Position numbers and translations under genes: made by a program. Positions 12,224-21,158 of a stretch of DNA of 21,299 nucleotides are shown here, piece by piece; position 1 is the stretch's first letter; each line of letters begins with the position of its first letter. This DNA is from an uncultured Clostridia bacterium (GTDB taxonomy: Bacteria > Bacillota > Clostridia > Christensenellales > DTU072). The notes under the pieces are model-generated. The model was not told the DNA's origin, made no database searches, and saw nothing but the letters and a program-made list of their open reading frames with translations. The stretch is taken from NCBI GenBank assembly GCA_944350065.1, contig CALVOD010000014.1:1-21299 (forward strand). Reading direction: 5' to 3'.

Positions 12224-13486
12224 TTATCTGTAAAGCTCGGGGTGGTTCTTGACCATCACTTCCATAGCTTCGCTCGCTATCGTCACGGTCTCGTCCACGA
12301 GCTCCGGAGTAAGCGACAGGTTGATGAAGTGGTTGTGGTGGCTCGTGAAGAACACGCCGCGCTTCACGCACTCCGCTATCCATTCCTGATGAATGAGGAA
12401 GTTGTTGTTCTTGTCCTCTATCCTCAGATAGAACAGCGCGGGGTGTCCCGAAGAAATGAGCGGAACGTTCAATTCTTTCGCGGTCTTGTGAAGCCCCGCG
12501 ATAAGTCTTTCGCCCATCGCCTTGAAATGTTCGCAGGCGTTGTTCCTGATGAGCTTATTGATGTTCGCTATACCCGCCGCAAACGGCACCGCGCTCATCC
12601 AGTAGCTGCCGGTGTACGGTACGGTGGACGCCGCGCCTTTAAGGAATTCCTTACCGCAAAGGGCGCTGACGTTGTAGCCGTTGGCGAGCGCTTTACAGAA
12701 GGTGATAAGGTCGGCTTCGAATCCGAAATATCTGTCGGAGCCTTCGAGCGACATCCGGAATCCCGCGCGGATATCGTCGATGATGAGGATTATGCCGTTG
12801 TCGGTGCACAGCTTGCGTACCGCCTGCCAATAGCCTTCCGCGGGCAGCTCGTTATCCACGAAGTTGCCGTGCATATAAGGAGTAGAGATAAAGCAGGCGA
12901 TATCGTCCTTGTTCTCCTCTATCGTCTTCTTGAGTCCTTCGATATCGTTCCAGTCCACGTACAACGCGTTGTGGCAGTCGTCCCACAGCGTTCCGGGAGT
13001 GTCGGGCTTCTGCGTCCAGGGCGCCACGCCGTGATAATAGTTATTCACGAATATGATCTTTTTCTTCCCGGTATAATAACGGGAAATCATTATCGCAAAA
13101 GAAGTGACGTCGCCGCCGTTCTTGCAGAAGAACGCCCAGTCCTTATGTACGGTCGCGGTCAAAAGCTCCGCAAAGTCCACCATTACGTGCGAAGGAAGCG
13201 AAGTGCAGTTGCCTTTAAGTATCTGCGCCTGAGCCGCCGCGTCTATTTCGTCGTCGCAATAGCCCGATACGTTCGGTCCGTATCCGCACATATAGTCGAT
13301 GAAACGGTTACCGTCCACGTCCCACATTTCGGAGCCCTTCGCTCTCTCGAGGAAGAAGGGATACGCCGAGGAAGGTATCATGCAGCCTTCGGCGGGACCG
13401 AGGTGTCCGTATACGCCGCAGGGTATAACTTTACCTGCGCGCAACATTGTTTTTACATTGTTCTCATAGGTATACGTCTTAGTCAT
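12224..13486 (-). CDS. Class III PLP-dependent aminotransferase, glutamate-1-semialdehyde aminomutase-like
   Basis: The fold-type I, class III enzyme of 420 residues carries pyridoxal phosphate. The probable PLP lysine is Lys265 (TFCKALANG), and IIDDIRAGFR (235-244) is the motif whose aspartate contacts the cofactor ring nitrogen. The usual phosphate-binding SGTEA segment reads KNGGDVTS (122-129), a variant seen in a subgroup annotated as glutamate-1-semialdehyde aminomutase-like. No haem biosynthesis genes are nearby, so true HemL function is doubtful. AGGAGGTG precedes the ATG and overlaps the stop codon of the SCP2-like gene 10 nt upstream, so the two are translated together. The amino donor and acceptor cannot be told from sequence. 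Confidence 0.9.
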   Translation of the reverse strand: MTKTYTYENNVKTMLRAGKVIPCGVYGHLGPAEGCMIPSSAYPFFLERAKGSEMWDVDGNRFIDYMCGYGPNVSGYCDDEIDAAAQAQILKGNCTSLPSHVMVDFAELLTATVHKDWAFFCKNGGDVTSFAIMISRYYTGKKKIIFVNNYYHGVAPWTQKPDTPGTLWDDCHNALYVDWNDIEGLKKTIEENKDDIACFISTPYMHGNFVDNELPAEGYWQAVRKLCTDNGIILIIDDIRAGFRMSLEGSDRYFGFEADLITFCKALANGYNVSALCGKEFLKGAASTVPYTGSYWMSAVPFAAGIANINKLIRNNACEHFKAMGERLIAGLHKTAKELNVPLISSGHPALFYLRIEDKNNNFLIHQEWIAECVKRGVFFTSHHNHFINLSLTPELVDETVTIASEAMEVMVKNHPELYR

Positions 13487-13496
13487 TCTGCACCTC

Positions 13497-14285
13497 CTAT
13501 GCCAGATACTTGGGTACTATGTTGAGGATCTTGTTGAGGTTGTCGAGCATAAGCATGTGTCCCCTCGTGTCGAGCTTCCCGCTGCTTATACACGCCATCG
13601 AATCCAATACGCCGTCTATAAGACCTTTCGCGGTCTCCAGATCGGCAAAAGTCATGAACGCCCTGCCGTTATCCGCTTTCCTGCGAATGCAGGTAAGGCG
13701 CGCTTCTTTGTCGTCTTTGCCGCCGGATTTAACCAAAGTAGCGTAACATTCGTCTTTAATCCCGAGGCTGATTTCGCCGTCAAGTATACGCTTCATCGCA
13801 TAACGCGCGATAGGATCGTGATTGCCCACTTCGGCAATACCCGCCACCATCGCGTAGAACGCAAGTTTGGTGCTCAGATCTTTTTCTTCCTGCGAAGCGA
13901 ATTCCTTTTTACGCATTATCTCCGCCATTTTCCCCGTCAATACGTTGAACGGGCTCTCGGGCTTACCCATAAACGCGAGAGTTTTGAAAAGCCCTTTCGT
14001 GGGGATAGGCATCGCGGTCCCCGCAACCACCTTGTTGAACTGGTCGCAGCTACTGCAGTAAAGACTGATGTCCACTTTGCGTTCGCCGTCGTACGGGAGC
14101 ACTTTGACTTTGCCGTCCTTGAACACTACGACGCCGTCCGGTCCGCCTTTGACGTTGAATCTAACAACGATGTCCTGTTGCGCCGCAATCGCTTTCGCTT
14201 TTTCGTCGTACTCGACGTACTTCTCCAAAGTGCCTATTGCCGCGTAAAAATTGACATACGCCAAAGTTTTTACATCGATTGTCAT
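13497..14285 (-). CDS. SCP2-like (sterol carrier/lipid-binding fold) protein
   Basis: The 262-residue protein looks like an SCP2-type hydrophobic ligand-binding domain at about 38-130: a beta sheet (VVRFNVKGGPDGVVVFKDGK), then VDISLYCSSCDQFNKVVAG and the Gly/Phe-rich KGLFKTLAFMGK. The C-terminal half is mostly helical and unfamiliar. No signal peptide or membrane segment is seen. The start at 14285 is chosen because AGGAGGT lies 5 nt before it; an in-frame extension to 14375 would run through the upstream hairpin and lacks a ribosome-binding site. It is first in a two-gene operon with the class III aminotransferase. The pairing suggests it binds or delivers a hydrophobic or CoA-linked substrate, which is inference. 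The SCP2 assignment rests on pattern, not on an alignment. Confidence 0.65.
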   Translation of the reverse strand: MTIDVKTLAYVNFYAAIGTLEKYVEYDEKAKAIAAQQDIVVRFNVKGGPDGVVVFKDGKVKVLPYDGERKVDISLYCSSCDQFNKVVAGTAMPIPTKGLFKTLAFMGKPESPFNVLTGKMAEIMRKKEFASQEEKDLSTKLAFYAMVAGIAEVGNHDPIARYAMKRILDGEISLGIKDECYATLVKSGGKDDKEARLTCIRRKADNGRAFMTFADLETAKGLIDGVLDSMACISSGKLDTRGHMLMLDNLNKILNIVPKYLA

Positions 14286-14310
14286 TTCGTACCTCCTTTT
14301 ACCGATTAAA

Positions 14311-14316
14311 ATTATA
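14311..14316 (-). promoter_or_regulatory. -10 element of the SCP2-aminotransferase operon
   Basis: A consensus TATAAT on the minus strand lies 25 nt upstream of the ATG in an AT-rich stretch. No convincing -35 box is visible at 17 bp because the GC-rich hairpin of 14330-14368 occupies that position. Confidence 0.4.
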
Positions 14317-14329
14317 TTTTTATATAGTT

Positions 14330-14368
14330 GTATCGGGCGCAGGCGCGCAAGCGGCGCGCCCGCGATAC
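14330..14368 (-). terminator. GC-rich hairpin after the surface protein gene
   Basis: GTATC+GGGCGC (14330-14340) pairs with GCGCCC+GATAC (14356-14361 and 14364-14368), 11 bp with a 2-nt bulge. It starts 12 nt past the surface protein stop codon. On the minus strand it is followed by AACTATATAAAAATA, with no real U-run, so termination may be incomplete. Confidence 0.45.
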
Positions 14369-14379
14369 ACGGCATAAAA

Positions 14380-17300
14380 TTATTTCTTATAATAGACGTT
14401 GTGGTCGTGGCTGACGCGTTCTTCGGGGCGCGCGGGGTTGGACGGAGGCGGAGGATTGCCCTTCGGTATCCGCGTGATGCCGCGGCGCGCGAGCGCTTTC
14501 TTGTGGTCGCGGTTGTAGCTCTGCAGGAACTTCCTTCTGCGGAGCGCGACGAGGATTATGATGACCACGAAAATCACGAACATACCCACCACGGAATATG
14601 TGATGTAGGTAAGCAGCGTGCCGTCAATCTCGATACCCGCTATCGAACCGTAAATCTTCGCCGGATCTTCGCGGACCACCACGTTGGCGGACGTCGCGAG
14701 AATGTAGGTATCGAGCTGCATCGAAGTGAAATACACGTCCGCGCCGTCAGGCGTGCGTCTTACGCCGCTCACCGGAGTGATCGTACCGTCCGCGCTAAGC
14801 CTGTACACGGCGAAATACACGTAATTCTGATAATCCTCGGGAATGGGAAGCGTAATCGTCACTTCGCCGGTATCGTACTGCGAGCCGTAACCGGTGAGGG
14901 TAAGCTGATTGATGGTCAGTATCTTCCTCGGGTCGTTGGCGGTAAGCATGTTGTATAACGTCGTTTGCGCCTGTATGAACAGTTCGCTTTCTGCGGAATA
15001 CGATACCACCTCGAGCATTACGCCCGTAGTTTCGCCCACAAGTTTGTCGCCGTCTATCGAAATTCCCGTCGTGTCGTCCTGTAAAAGCAATACTTCGCAG
15101 ATACGTTTGAGTTCGATGAGTTTGTTATACAAATTGGATCTGAATACCGTCTTCTGGTCTCTCGACAACGAATCGTATGCGTTGTACACGCGTATCACCG
15201 ACTGATAATCGGTCTTTTCGACTACGTTCGTGGCGGGAAGCGCTATGACGCTGTTCTGTACCGAACGCACGTCCGCCATAAGCGCGTCGAGCTTATAGTA
15301 TTCGGAGAGAAGTTTGTTGTAGTAGCTCTCGTAAATACCCTCTTTGATCTTCTCCTGCTGCCACTCGGGATAACGGATAAGGTCGTCTTCCGAAATGAAA
15401 TAGTTGATGTACGTATACATCGTTTCGTAATCGGACTGGAGCTCGAAACTCGTCTGCTCGTTAATGCGCCTCAAATATCCCTGATAATCTTCGACCTGCT
15501 TGTCGAGCATCGCGAGACGGTCGTTCAGACGGGAAATGAGCGTCGCGAAATATTGCCGACGGCTTGAGGTCAGCGTGCTTTGCGCCGCTTCGAAATCGGA
15601 TTCCAGCCTGTCGAGCAGCTTGCGGTGTTCGTCGCTCAATTCTATGTTGTTGACGGTGAGATCGAATACCGTCATATAGAATATGAGTTCCGCTTTATTG
15701 CCCGCCATATCCTCTACCACGATATGTACGAAACCGCCGTTACTGTTGTCTACGGTGTTGGTGGCGATTATCTGCCCGTTAGAAAGCGGGAAATTGTTGT
15801 ACATCGCGCTCTTGAGGTTGTCCTCGGTGTACGTGATAACCTGGTCGATATAATACTTGTAGGCGTCGTAAATGTTTACCGCGTCCACCTTGTTGACTAT
15901 GTTGCCCGCGTTGATTATCGGGGCTACGTTGTCTATCTTGACTTCGAAGGTTTTCTCAACCACGAGTCCCGCGCCGCTTACCGCGGTAACGTACAGAGTG
16001 GCGAGCTTCGTCACCGTGACGGTCTGCCCTTCCGTCCATACCGTGGACTGTCCGGGGTTGTCCGAAAGGTAATACGTATACGTCACGCCGGATTTGTTCT
16101 CTACACTCGTACTGCGCGAAATGACTACCTCATCCGCATTGGTCCAGGTACCCGAAGTGAGCTTTCCTTTACTTACGCCGTCTTTGTTCGCCTGTCCCGT
16201 AAGCTCGAATTCGGGCACGACTTTATCTACTTTCAGAGTATAACTCTGCACCACGCTTAAAAGGTTGGCGTTCGCCACGGCGCGTATCCAGACCGTCACT
16301 TCGCCGTTGCCGGCAAAGCCCACGAGGTCGTCCGTGGAGAACATATTGGTGCGCATGTTTTCGTAGGGACCCGCTTCGCTGAGGCTGTAGGTATAAACCA
16401 CGCCGCCGGGATTATAGCTCAAAGGAGTAATGGTTGCGGTTATCGCTTCGGAATACCAGTGCTGGAGTCCCGTAAGTCCGTCGTCGGACGCGCTCGAAGC
16501 TATCACGCCCGAAGAAGGCGTCGTGAAGTCCACGGTGAATGCGGGCGAGGAACTGTCTATCCTTATTATGACGGACTTGGGTATGACGTACTCGGAGCCG
16601 GAAAGATTGGTTATCTTGAAGGTAACGGTATCCAGTCTGTTGCCGGGTATGGTGAATTCGTCGGCACCTTCCGTAGCCGAGAAAGTGACGTTCTTATTGA
16701 CGTTTCCGCCCGAAACGGGAGTCGCCGCGTCGGAAATCTTTATCCATTCCGCGCCGCCGTTGAGGCTGTACCAGAAATACACGGGCGTCGAGGAAGTGGC
16801 GCGTATCTGTACCACCGCGGTATCCGTCCAGTTGAATTCGAGCACACCGCCTACGCCTTCCGTGCCGCCCGAAATCGTCGCGGTAGGAGCAGAGCCTTCG
16901 CGCTGAACGATTATCTTATACAGCGCGCTGCCCTTACCTACTTCGTTTTCCGCGTAAATCCAGTAATCTTTATTCGGAGTGAGTTCTATACCGTTCTCTC
17001 CGAGTTTCGTCCATTCGTTAATATCTCCGACTTCCTCTTCCGTGCCGGGATCCCTGTAATAATAGGTAATAGGCGCTTTCTGATTGAATATCTCGTTTAC
17101 GTTGGCGTCGGGTATCGCGAAACGCACGGCTTGATTGCTGTAAATCACGTATTTGCCGTTCGAGGAATCGAGTACCGTCTCGCCCGCCGCCTGCGCTATG
17201 GCGTAACGGGGATCGGGCGTGGATACGTCCACTCTCACGTATTCTTCCCGGACGTTGCTCGAGTGTCCCGCGCTGTTAAGGGCGCGGAAATATATGTAGC

Positions 17301-20163
17301 CGTTATAGCTCATATACGCTTCGGAGGTCGCAGTGTCGTTCTGCGCTTCCTCGTCGTTCACGTACTGCTTGATACCGCCGAATACCAGCGTCGCTACGCC
17401 GCCCGTAACGTCCTTGGCGGGAATGGTAAGCCATTCGCCGTCGGCTCCGAGCCGGTACTGGAACGTCTTTACCTCAAGCGCCGTGCCGCTAGGATCCGGG
17501 TCGGGTGCGATTTTGAATTCAATCTCGACGCCCTGCCATACGCTCTGTCCGCCCGTCGCGCTCGTGGCAACCGTGATGTCGAAGTCGCGCACGTCGTAAC
17601 GCACCGATATGTATTGAGGACTGAGCGGGGTGACCTCGCCAGCCGAATTCTGTGCTTTGCTCTTCAGAATAAAAGCATATTTGAGGGTGCCGAAACCGCT
17701 GTCTTCCTCGGGCATTCTTATAAGGATACTGTCGGGGTCCTCGCCCTCGGCGTGTTCATAAAGTTTGTAGCTGCTTTCGTCAAGCTGCGGAGCGTCGCCG
17801 GTATAAGTGGCGTAATATATGTCGAAGTGCCCCGATTGGTTGGTGGCGAATACGATACGGATATCGTTTGCCACGAGCAGAGCGTCGTCGGTAAGATCGA
17901 CGTCGGTTATCTTGTTGCCGTCTTTATCCACGGTATAAGCGCTGAACCCCTGCCCTTCGAGAGGATTGGAGTCGATATTGACGGTAACCGAATAATCCTT
18001 GCTTACTCCGGAGCCGGAAGTAAGTCTGAACGCGTATACGCCCGAAACGTCCACTATCGTCGAGAATACACCGCCGTTCATCGTCATGGGCGTGACGGAG
18101 GGATTGCCGCCTATCATGGGATAGCAGTTGACGCCGGACACGGGTATTTCGGGAGTGATGGTGATGAGCACCTCGCCCGCCGACCAGTCTGTCGCTCCGA
18201 GCTCTATATCGGACCCGTTGATCGTGGCTCTTACCGTCGCCGAAGGCACGGTGGTGTCGAGCTTGAGCACACCCGTGCGAAGCGGTATCGTCGCGCCGGA
18301 CTCGTCGGTAACGGGAGTTTTGTTTTCGCCCATATAGACGTCCACTTTGTTTCGCGCCTTATCGTAGACGTTGAAGGTTACGCTCTGTCCGTTGAGAATA
18401 CGGTCTATCGTGACTTCGTACTTGACGTAGCCTGCGGGAGCGCCGTCCGTAACGACGGCGTTCTCTATCTTCTCGGAAGAAGCGTCGCCGGTCACCATCG
18501 AACGTATTTCGTATTCGTCGGTCGTGCCGAGCACCGCGGGCATCGTGAAATATACCTTGACGGTTTCGCGCAGCCAGCCCGCGGCGTTGGGGTTGGTTTC
18601 CCCTATCTCCATATTTGTATAGAAACTGCTGTCGAGCACGGTGACGGTGAATTCCGTAGTGTCCGTAAGTCCCGAAAGCGCTGTAAGACGGAAATAATAG
18701 GTCTCGTGAACGACGGCGCCCGCAGCGTTGGAAAGAGTGAGCGTGTAGTTATTGTTGGTAGCGGTGAGCGGCGTAAATTCCACGCCGTCGGTGCTGTAAT
18801 AATAAGAAACGGTATTGCCGGTCTGTTGCTCGGAAGAATTGGTGAGCGTGAAGGTCACGGAGTCGCTCGCGTATTCCACGCGGTAGCCGGAGCCCGCCGC
18901 CGTACCCGCGGAGCGTATCACCGCTCCCGCAGCGTCGCGCGCCGAAACGGTCGCCGTAGGCGTGGCGGGGTCTATTTTAGTGAGGTAGCCTGTGGAAAGG
19001 TTCTCGATACCGGAGCCGCTGACCGCCTTGAAATAAACGGTGGTCTGTCCGGGAGTTTCGACGGGGAGCGTGTAGGCATTGCCCGTGCGCTGCATCAGGG
19101 TGAATTCCCCGGTAAGGTCGTAAGAATAATAATAATTCGCGCCCGAAGCCACAGCCTGCGGGGTAAGGGTGTAGGTGACTTTGCTGTTCGTCCAGCTTCC
19201 TATGGGATATTCCGCGGTCACGGTGCCGCTCGGGACGGTCGCGGTGACGGCGAATTCGGGAGTCGCCATGTCGAAGCGCATATTCATATCCGACTGCGTA
19301 TACTGATAGATACCGGAAAGGTCGGTGGAGATTATCGTGAAGCTGCCGTCGTAAGAGAGTATGCCGCTGTCCTCGCCGGGCACGACAGCCTCGGCGTAAT
19401 AGCTGTACGTGCCGTCTCCGTTGTCGGCGGATTTGTTGACGAACGGCACGGGATCGTAGCCGTCGAGCTGATAATAGAATTTGGCGTTGTTATACGTACC
19501 GCTGTCGTTGGTGACGATGACGGTTATCGGGGACGCCACCCAGACGGGCTCGGCGGAACGGAGGTCGTATTCGGCAAGTCCCGTACCGCTCATATACGAA
19601 GCGGTCACGGAATCCAGAGTGTAATCGGCGGAAATGCAGTTGACGATATTGACGAGAATCGCGTGTTCTCCGACGTAATAGCTTTCGCCGTCCGTGGTGC
19701 CGGAACGGAAGTACATATATTTATGGAAGCTGTTGGTCTCGGAGTCGTAATTCGCGCGGGCGATGGTGTCGAGATGCAGCGTGAGCTTGCCGCTCGAGCC
19801 GTCGTAGTCGGTAGCCGCGGGCGCGAGCCACTCGTCGGAATCCGCCGCGGGCGCGCCGTCGGCGGTGTCGCCGAAAGCATACCAGAAGGCGCTCTGACGG
19901 TAATCGGGGTTTTTATCCGAAAACTGCAGAGTGAAAACGGGGAACACGCCGTTACTTGCGTCGTGAGCCGAGCCTTCCACGTAGGAACCGGTATCGACGG
20001 TAAAGTAAAGTTGTTCGGCGGTGAGCCCGCCGGCGGCGTATGCCGTGCCGGGTGCGGGCGCACACAGCGCGAGCGCGAGAATTGCCGCGAGCGCGACGAT
20101 GATCAGCGCGGGCAAAGCCGATAACAGCTTGCGTTTAATACGAAAGTCGGTACTTTTTGCCAT
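14380..20163 (-). CDS. Giant Ig-like repeat surface protein with signal peptide and C-terminal membrane anchor
   Basis: The 1,927-residue exported protein has a signal peptide at 1-43 (KRK, then a long hydrophobic run, cleavage near AYA-A). About 50-1490 is a string of roughly 90-110-residue beta-sandwich modules. Their recurring motif is an aromatic strand Y-x-YS-x-x-G-x-x-W/F, for example YYYSYDLTGEFTLM, YYYSTDGVEFTPL, FWYSLNGGAEWIKI and YTYSLSEAGPYENM, at least eight copies. The style recalls OmpL47 or chitobiase-C-like Ig modules of adhesins. Residues about 1500-1730 are alpha-helical and charged, followed by a small beta domain. One membrane segment lies at about 1850-1873, then a basic, proline-rich cytoplasmic tail of 54 residues; there is no LPXTG motif. 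GGGAGGTG precedes the ATG. A role in adhesion or as an envelope spacer is inferred. Confidence 0.85.
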   Translation of the reverse strand: MAKSTDFRIKRKLLSALPALIIVALAAILALALCAPAPGTAYAAGGLTAEQLYFTVDTGSYVEGSAHDASNGVFPVFTLQFSDKNPDYRQSAFWYAFGDTADGAPAADSDEWLAPAATDYDGSSGKLTLHLDTIARANYDSETNSFHKYMYFRSGTTDGESYYVGEHAILVNIVNCISADYTLDSVTASYMSGTGLAEYDLRSAEPVWVASPITVIVTNDSGTYNNAKFYYQLDGYDPVPFVNKSADNGDGTYSYYAEAVVPGEDSGILSYDGSFTIISTDLSGIYQYTQSDMNMRFDMATPEFAVTATVPSGTVTAEYPIGSWTNSKVTYTLTPQAVASGANYYYSYDLTGEFTLMQRTGNAYTLPVETPGQTTVYFKAVSGSGIENLSTGYLTKIDPATPTATVSARDAAGAVIRSAGTAAGSGYRVEYASDSVTFTLTNSSEQQTGNTVSYYYSTDGVEFTPLTATNNNYTLTLSNAAGAVVHETYYFRLTALSGLTDTTEFTVTVLDSSFYTNMEIGETNPNAAGWLRETVKVYFTMPAVLGTTDEYEIRSMVTGDASSEKIENAVVTDGAPAGYVKYEVTIDRILNGQSVTFNVYDKARNKVDVYMGENKTPVTDESGATIPLRTGVLKLDTTVPSATVRATINGSDIELGATDWSAGEVLITITPEIPVSGVNCYPMIGGNPSVTPMTMNGGVFSTIVDVSGVYAFRLTSGSGVSKDYSVTVNIDSNPLEGQGFSAYTVDKDGNKITDVDLTDDALLVANDIRIVFATNQSGHFDIYYATYTGDAPQLDESSYKLYEHAEGEDPDSILIRMPEEDSGFGTLKYAFILKSKAQNSAGEVTPLSPQYISVRYDVRDFDITVATSATGGQSVWQGVEIEFKIAPDPDPSGTALEVKTFQYRLGADGEWLTIPAKDVTGGVATLVFGGIKQYVNDEEAQNDTATSEAYMSYNGYIYFRALNSAGHSSNVREEYVRVDVSTPDPRYAIAQAAGETVLDSSNGKYVIYSNQAVRFAIPDANVNEIFNQKAPITYYYRDPGTEEEVGDINEWTKLGENGIELTPNKDYWIYAENEVGKGSALYKIIVQREGSAPTATISGGTEGVGGVLEFNWTDTAVVQIRATSSTPVYFWYSLNGGAEWIKISDAATPVSGGNVNKNVTFSATEGADEFTIPGNRLDTVTFKITNLSGSEYVIPKSVIIRIDSSSPAFTVDFTTPSSGVIASSASDDGLTGLQHWYSEAITATITPLSYNPGGVVYTYSLSEAGPYENMRTNMFSTDDLVGFAGNGEVTVWIRAVANANLLSVVQSYTLKVDKVVPEFELTGQANKDGVSKGKLTSGTWTNADEVVISRSTSVENKSGVTYTYYLSDNPGQSTVWTEGQTVTVTKLATLYVTAVSGAGLVVEKTFEVKIDNVAPIINAGNIVNKVDAVNIYDAYKYYIDQVITYTEDNLKSAMYNNFPLSNGQIIATNTVDNSNGGFVHIVVEDMAGNKAELIFYMTVFDLTVNNIELSDEHRKLLDRLESDFEAAQSTLTSSRRQYFATLISRLNDRLAMLDKQVEDYQGYLRRINEQTSFELQSDYETMYTYINYFISEDDLIRYPEWQQEKIKEGIYESYYNKLLSEYYKLDALMADVRSVQNSVIALPATNVVEKTDYQSVIRVYNAYDSLSRDQKTVFRSNLYNKLIELKRICEVLLLQDDTTGISIDGDKLVGETTGVMLEVVSYSAESELFIQAQTTLYNMLTANDPRKILTINQLTLTGYGSQYDTGEVTITLPIPEDYQNYVYFAVYRLSADGTITPVSGVRRTPDGADVYFTSMQLDTYILATSANVVVREDPAKIYGSIAGIEIDGTLLTYITYSVVGMFVIFVVIIILVALRRRKFLQSYNRDHKKALARRGITRIPKGNPPPPSNPARPEERVSHDHNVYYKK

Positions 20164-20249
20164 TACACACCTCCCGAGTGGCGGAAAAGGTCCTTCATCA
20201 TAGTAGCATACGCGCGCGAAAAGCGCAAGGCGGGGCTTAATTATTTACT

Positions 20250-20255
20250 ATTATA
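20250..20255 (-). promoter_or_regulatory. -10 element of the surface protein gene
   Basis: A consensus TATAAT on the minus strand lies in an AT-rich stretch 87 nt upstream of the ATG. No clear -35 box is seen at 17 bp. The sequence is nearly symmetrical, so a TATAAT also reads on the plus strand at 20252-20257. Confidence 0.4.
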
Positions 20256-20297
20256 ATACCGCACGCACATTTATAATATAAATAATTAAATAGTTTC

Positions 20298-20314
20298 GGC
20301 GGCGTTTTGCCGCC
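20298..20314. repeat. Hairpin in the gap between the surface protein and zinc-ribbon genes
   Basis: GGCGGC (20298-20303) pairs with GCCGCC (20309-20314) around GTTTT. The next 70 bases are very rich in GCGC runs with many overlapping stems. No gene is supported in 20164-20446. Confidence 0.4.
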
Positions 20315-20390
20315 CCGAAAACGGACGCGCCGGCGGCGCTCTCACGGCGCTACAGGCGCGCGCGCCGCGCTTCGCGCGATGGAAATCCGT

Positions 20391-20419
20391 AAAAAAACGC
20401 CCCGCTTGAAGCGGGGCGT
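20391..20419 (-). terminator. Intrinsic terminator of the zinc-ribbon gene
   Basis: ACGCCCCGCTT (20397-20407) pairs with AAGCGGGGCGT (20409-20419). On the minus strand this is followed by TTTTTTT. It lies 28 nt past the stop codon. Confidence 0.9.
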
Positions 20420-20446
20420 AAGTCCTTTGAATTACGGGAAGAAGAC

Positions 20447-20947
20447 TCAGTCTTCTTCGTCTTCCTCTTCCTCCTCGTCCTCGTCTTCGTCCTCGTCGTA
20501 GTCGTCGAGTTCGTCGGGCTCCACGCTCTCGAAGTCGTCTTCCTCGATATAATCGGGGAATTCCTCGTCTTCCTCCCAGCGTTCGTCCTCGTCCTCCTCT
20601 TCCGCGATATCGTCGATACTGTCTATATCGCCGTCAAGCACGTCGTCGAGATCGATGTCCTCGTCGAGATCGGCGTCGCCGATATCCTCCTCGGGCTCCT
20701 CGTCGTCGAATTCGTCGGTGAGCTTCTCTTTGGCTTTCTCCATTTCGGCAAGGCACTGCTCGCAATACTTCTCCCCTTCGTTGACGTAATTCGTCCTGCA
20801 ACGGGGGCAAAGCCCTTCCTCTTCGTCTTCGTCGTCCGGGTCTACGTCCACAATCCCTTTCATTTCCGCTTCGCAGATGGAACAATATTCCTTGTCTATG
20901 GGAATGTAGTTTATCTCGCAACGCGGGCATTTTTTGAATTTCGGCAT
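20447..20947 (-). CDS. Double zinc-ribbon protein with a highly acidic C-terminal tail
   Basis: The 166-residue protein has two CxxC-x11-CxxC zinc ribbons: Cys7, Cys10, Cys22, Cys25 and Cys47, Cys50, Cys62, Cys65, with similar flanks (CPRCEINY...YCSIC and CPRCRTNY...YCEQC) that suggest internal duplication. A short basic helix (EKAKEKL) follows, then about 90 residues to the end that are mostly Asp and Glu, predicted disordered. The tail is encoded by a near-microsatellite of GAA/GAG/GAC codons. No signal peptide or membrane segment is seen. AAGGAG precedes the ATG, a good promoter lies at 20990-21018 and a strong terminator follows, so it is monocistronic. Function is unknown. Similar architectures suggest contact with basic partners such as ribosomal or nucleic-acid-binding proteins, but that is inference. 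Confidence 0.88.
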   Translation of the reverse strand: MPKFKKCPRCEINYIPIDKEYCSICEAEMKGIVDVDPDDEDEEEGLCPRCRTNYVNEGEKYCEQCLAEMEKAKEKLTDEFDDEEPEEDIGDADLDEDIDLDDVLDGDIDSIDDIAEEEDEDERWEEDEEFPDYIEEDDFESVEPDELDDYDEDEDEDEEEEEDEED

Positions 20948-20989
20948 ATTCCTCTCCTTCGCCGTTACCGGCGTTATAAAGTCGGCTAT

Positions 20990-21018
20990 ATTATATTGAC
21001 TATGTCGCGGATTGTAAA
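20990..21018 (-). promoter_or_regulatory. Promoter of the zinc-ribbon gene
   Basis: On the minus strand TTTACA (21013-21018, 5 of 6), an exact 17-bp spacer and a consensus TATAAT (20990-20995) are present. The predicted leader is about 36 nt. Confidence 0.8.
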
Positions 21019-21158
21019 TCGTTTTGCCGTATATTTTTTCTAATATTTTACGTCGGAGCGCCTCGCAAGCGTGTATCGCAAAGAAAAACGCGCGCTTTCA
21101 GCGGCGGTTTTATAAAAAATTCGCTTGGAATTCCGCGTTTTCCGCTGGATTTCGGCGC

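Noticed and set aside
12110..13525. Open frame of 471 codons opposite the aminotransferase gene
   Set aside because: Shadow of the aminotransferase gene; no ribosome-binding site and no domain.
16459..20124. Open frame of 1,221 codons on the plus strand, antisense to the surface protein gene
   Set aside because: It lies wholly opposite a gene with signal peptide, repeat modules, membrane anchor and ribosome-binding site. The antisense frame stays open because the sense gene rarely uses TTA, CTA or TCA codons. Its product is Arg/His/Val-rich without recognisable domains.
20307..20501. Plus-strand frame ending in a poly-serine run
   Set aside because: The serines come from reading the Asp/Glu codon tract of the zinc-ribbon gene backwards.
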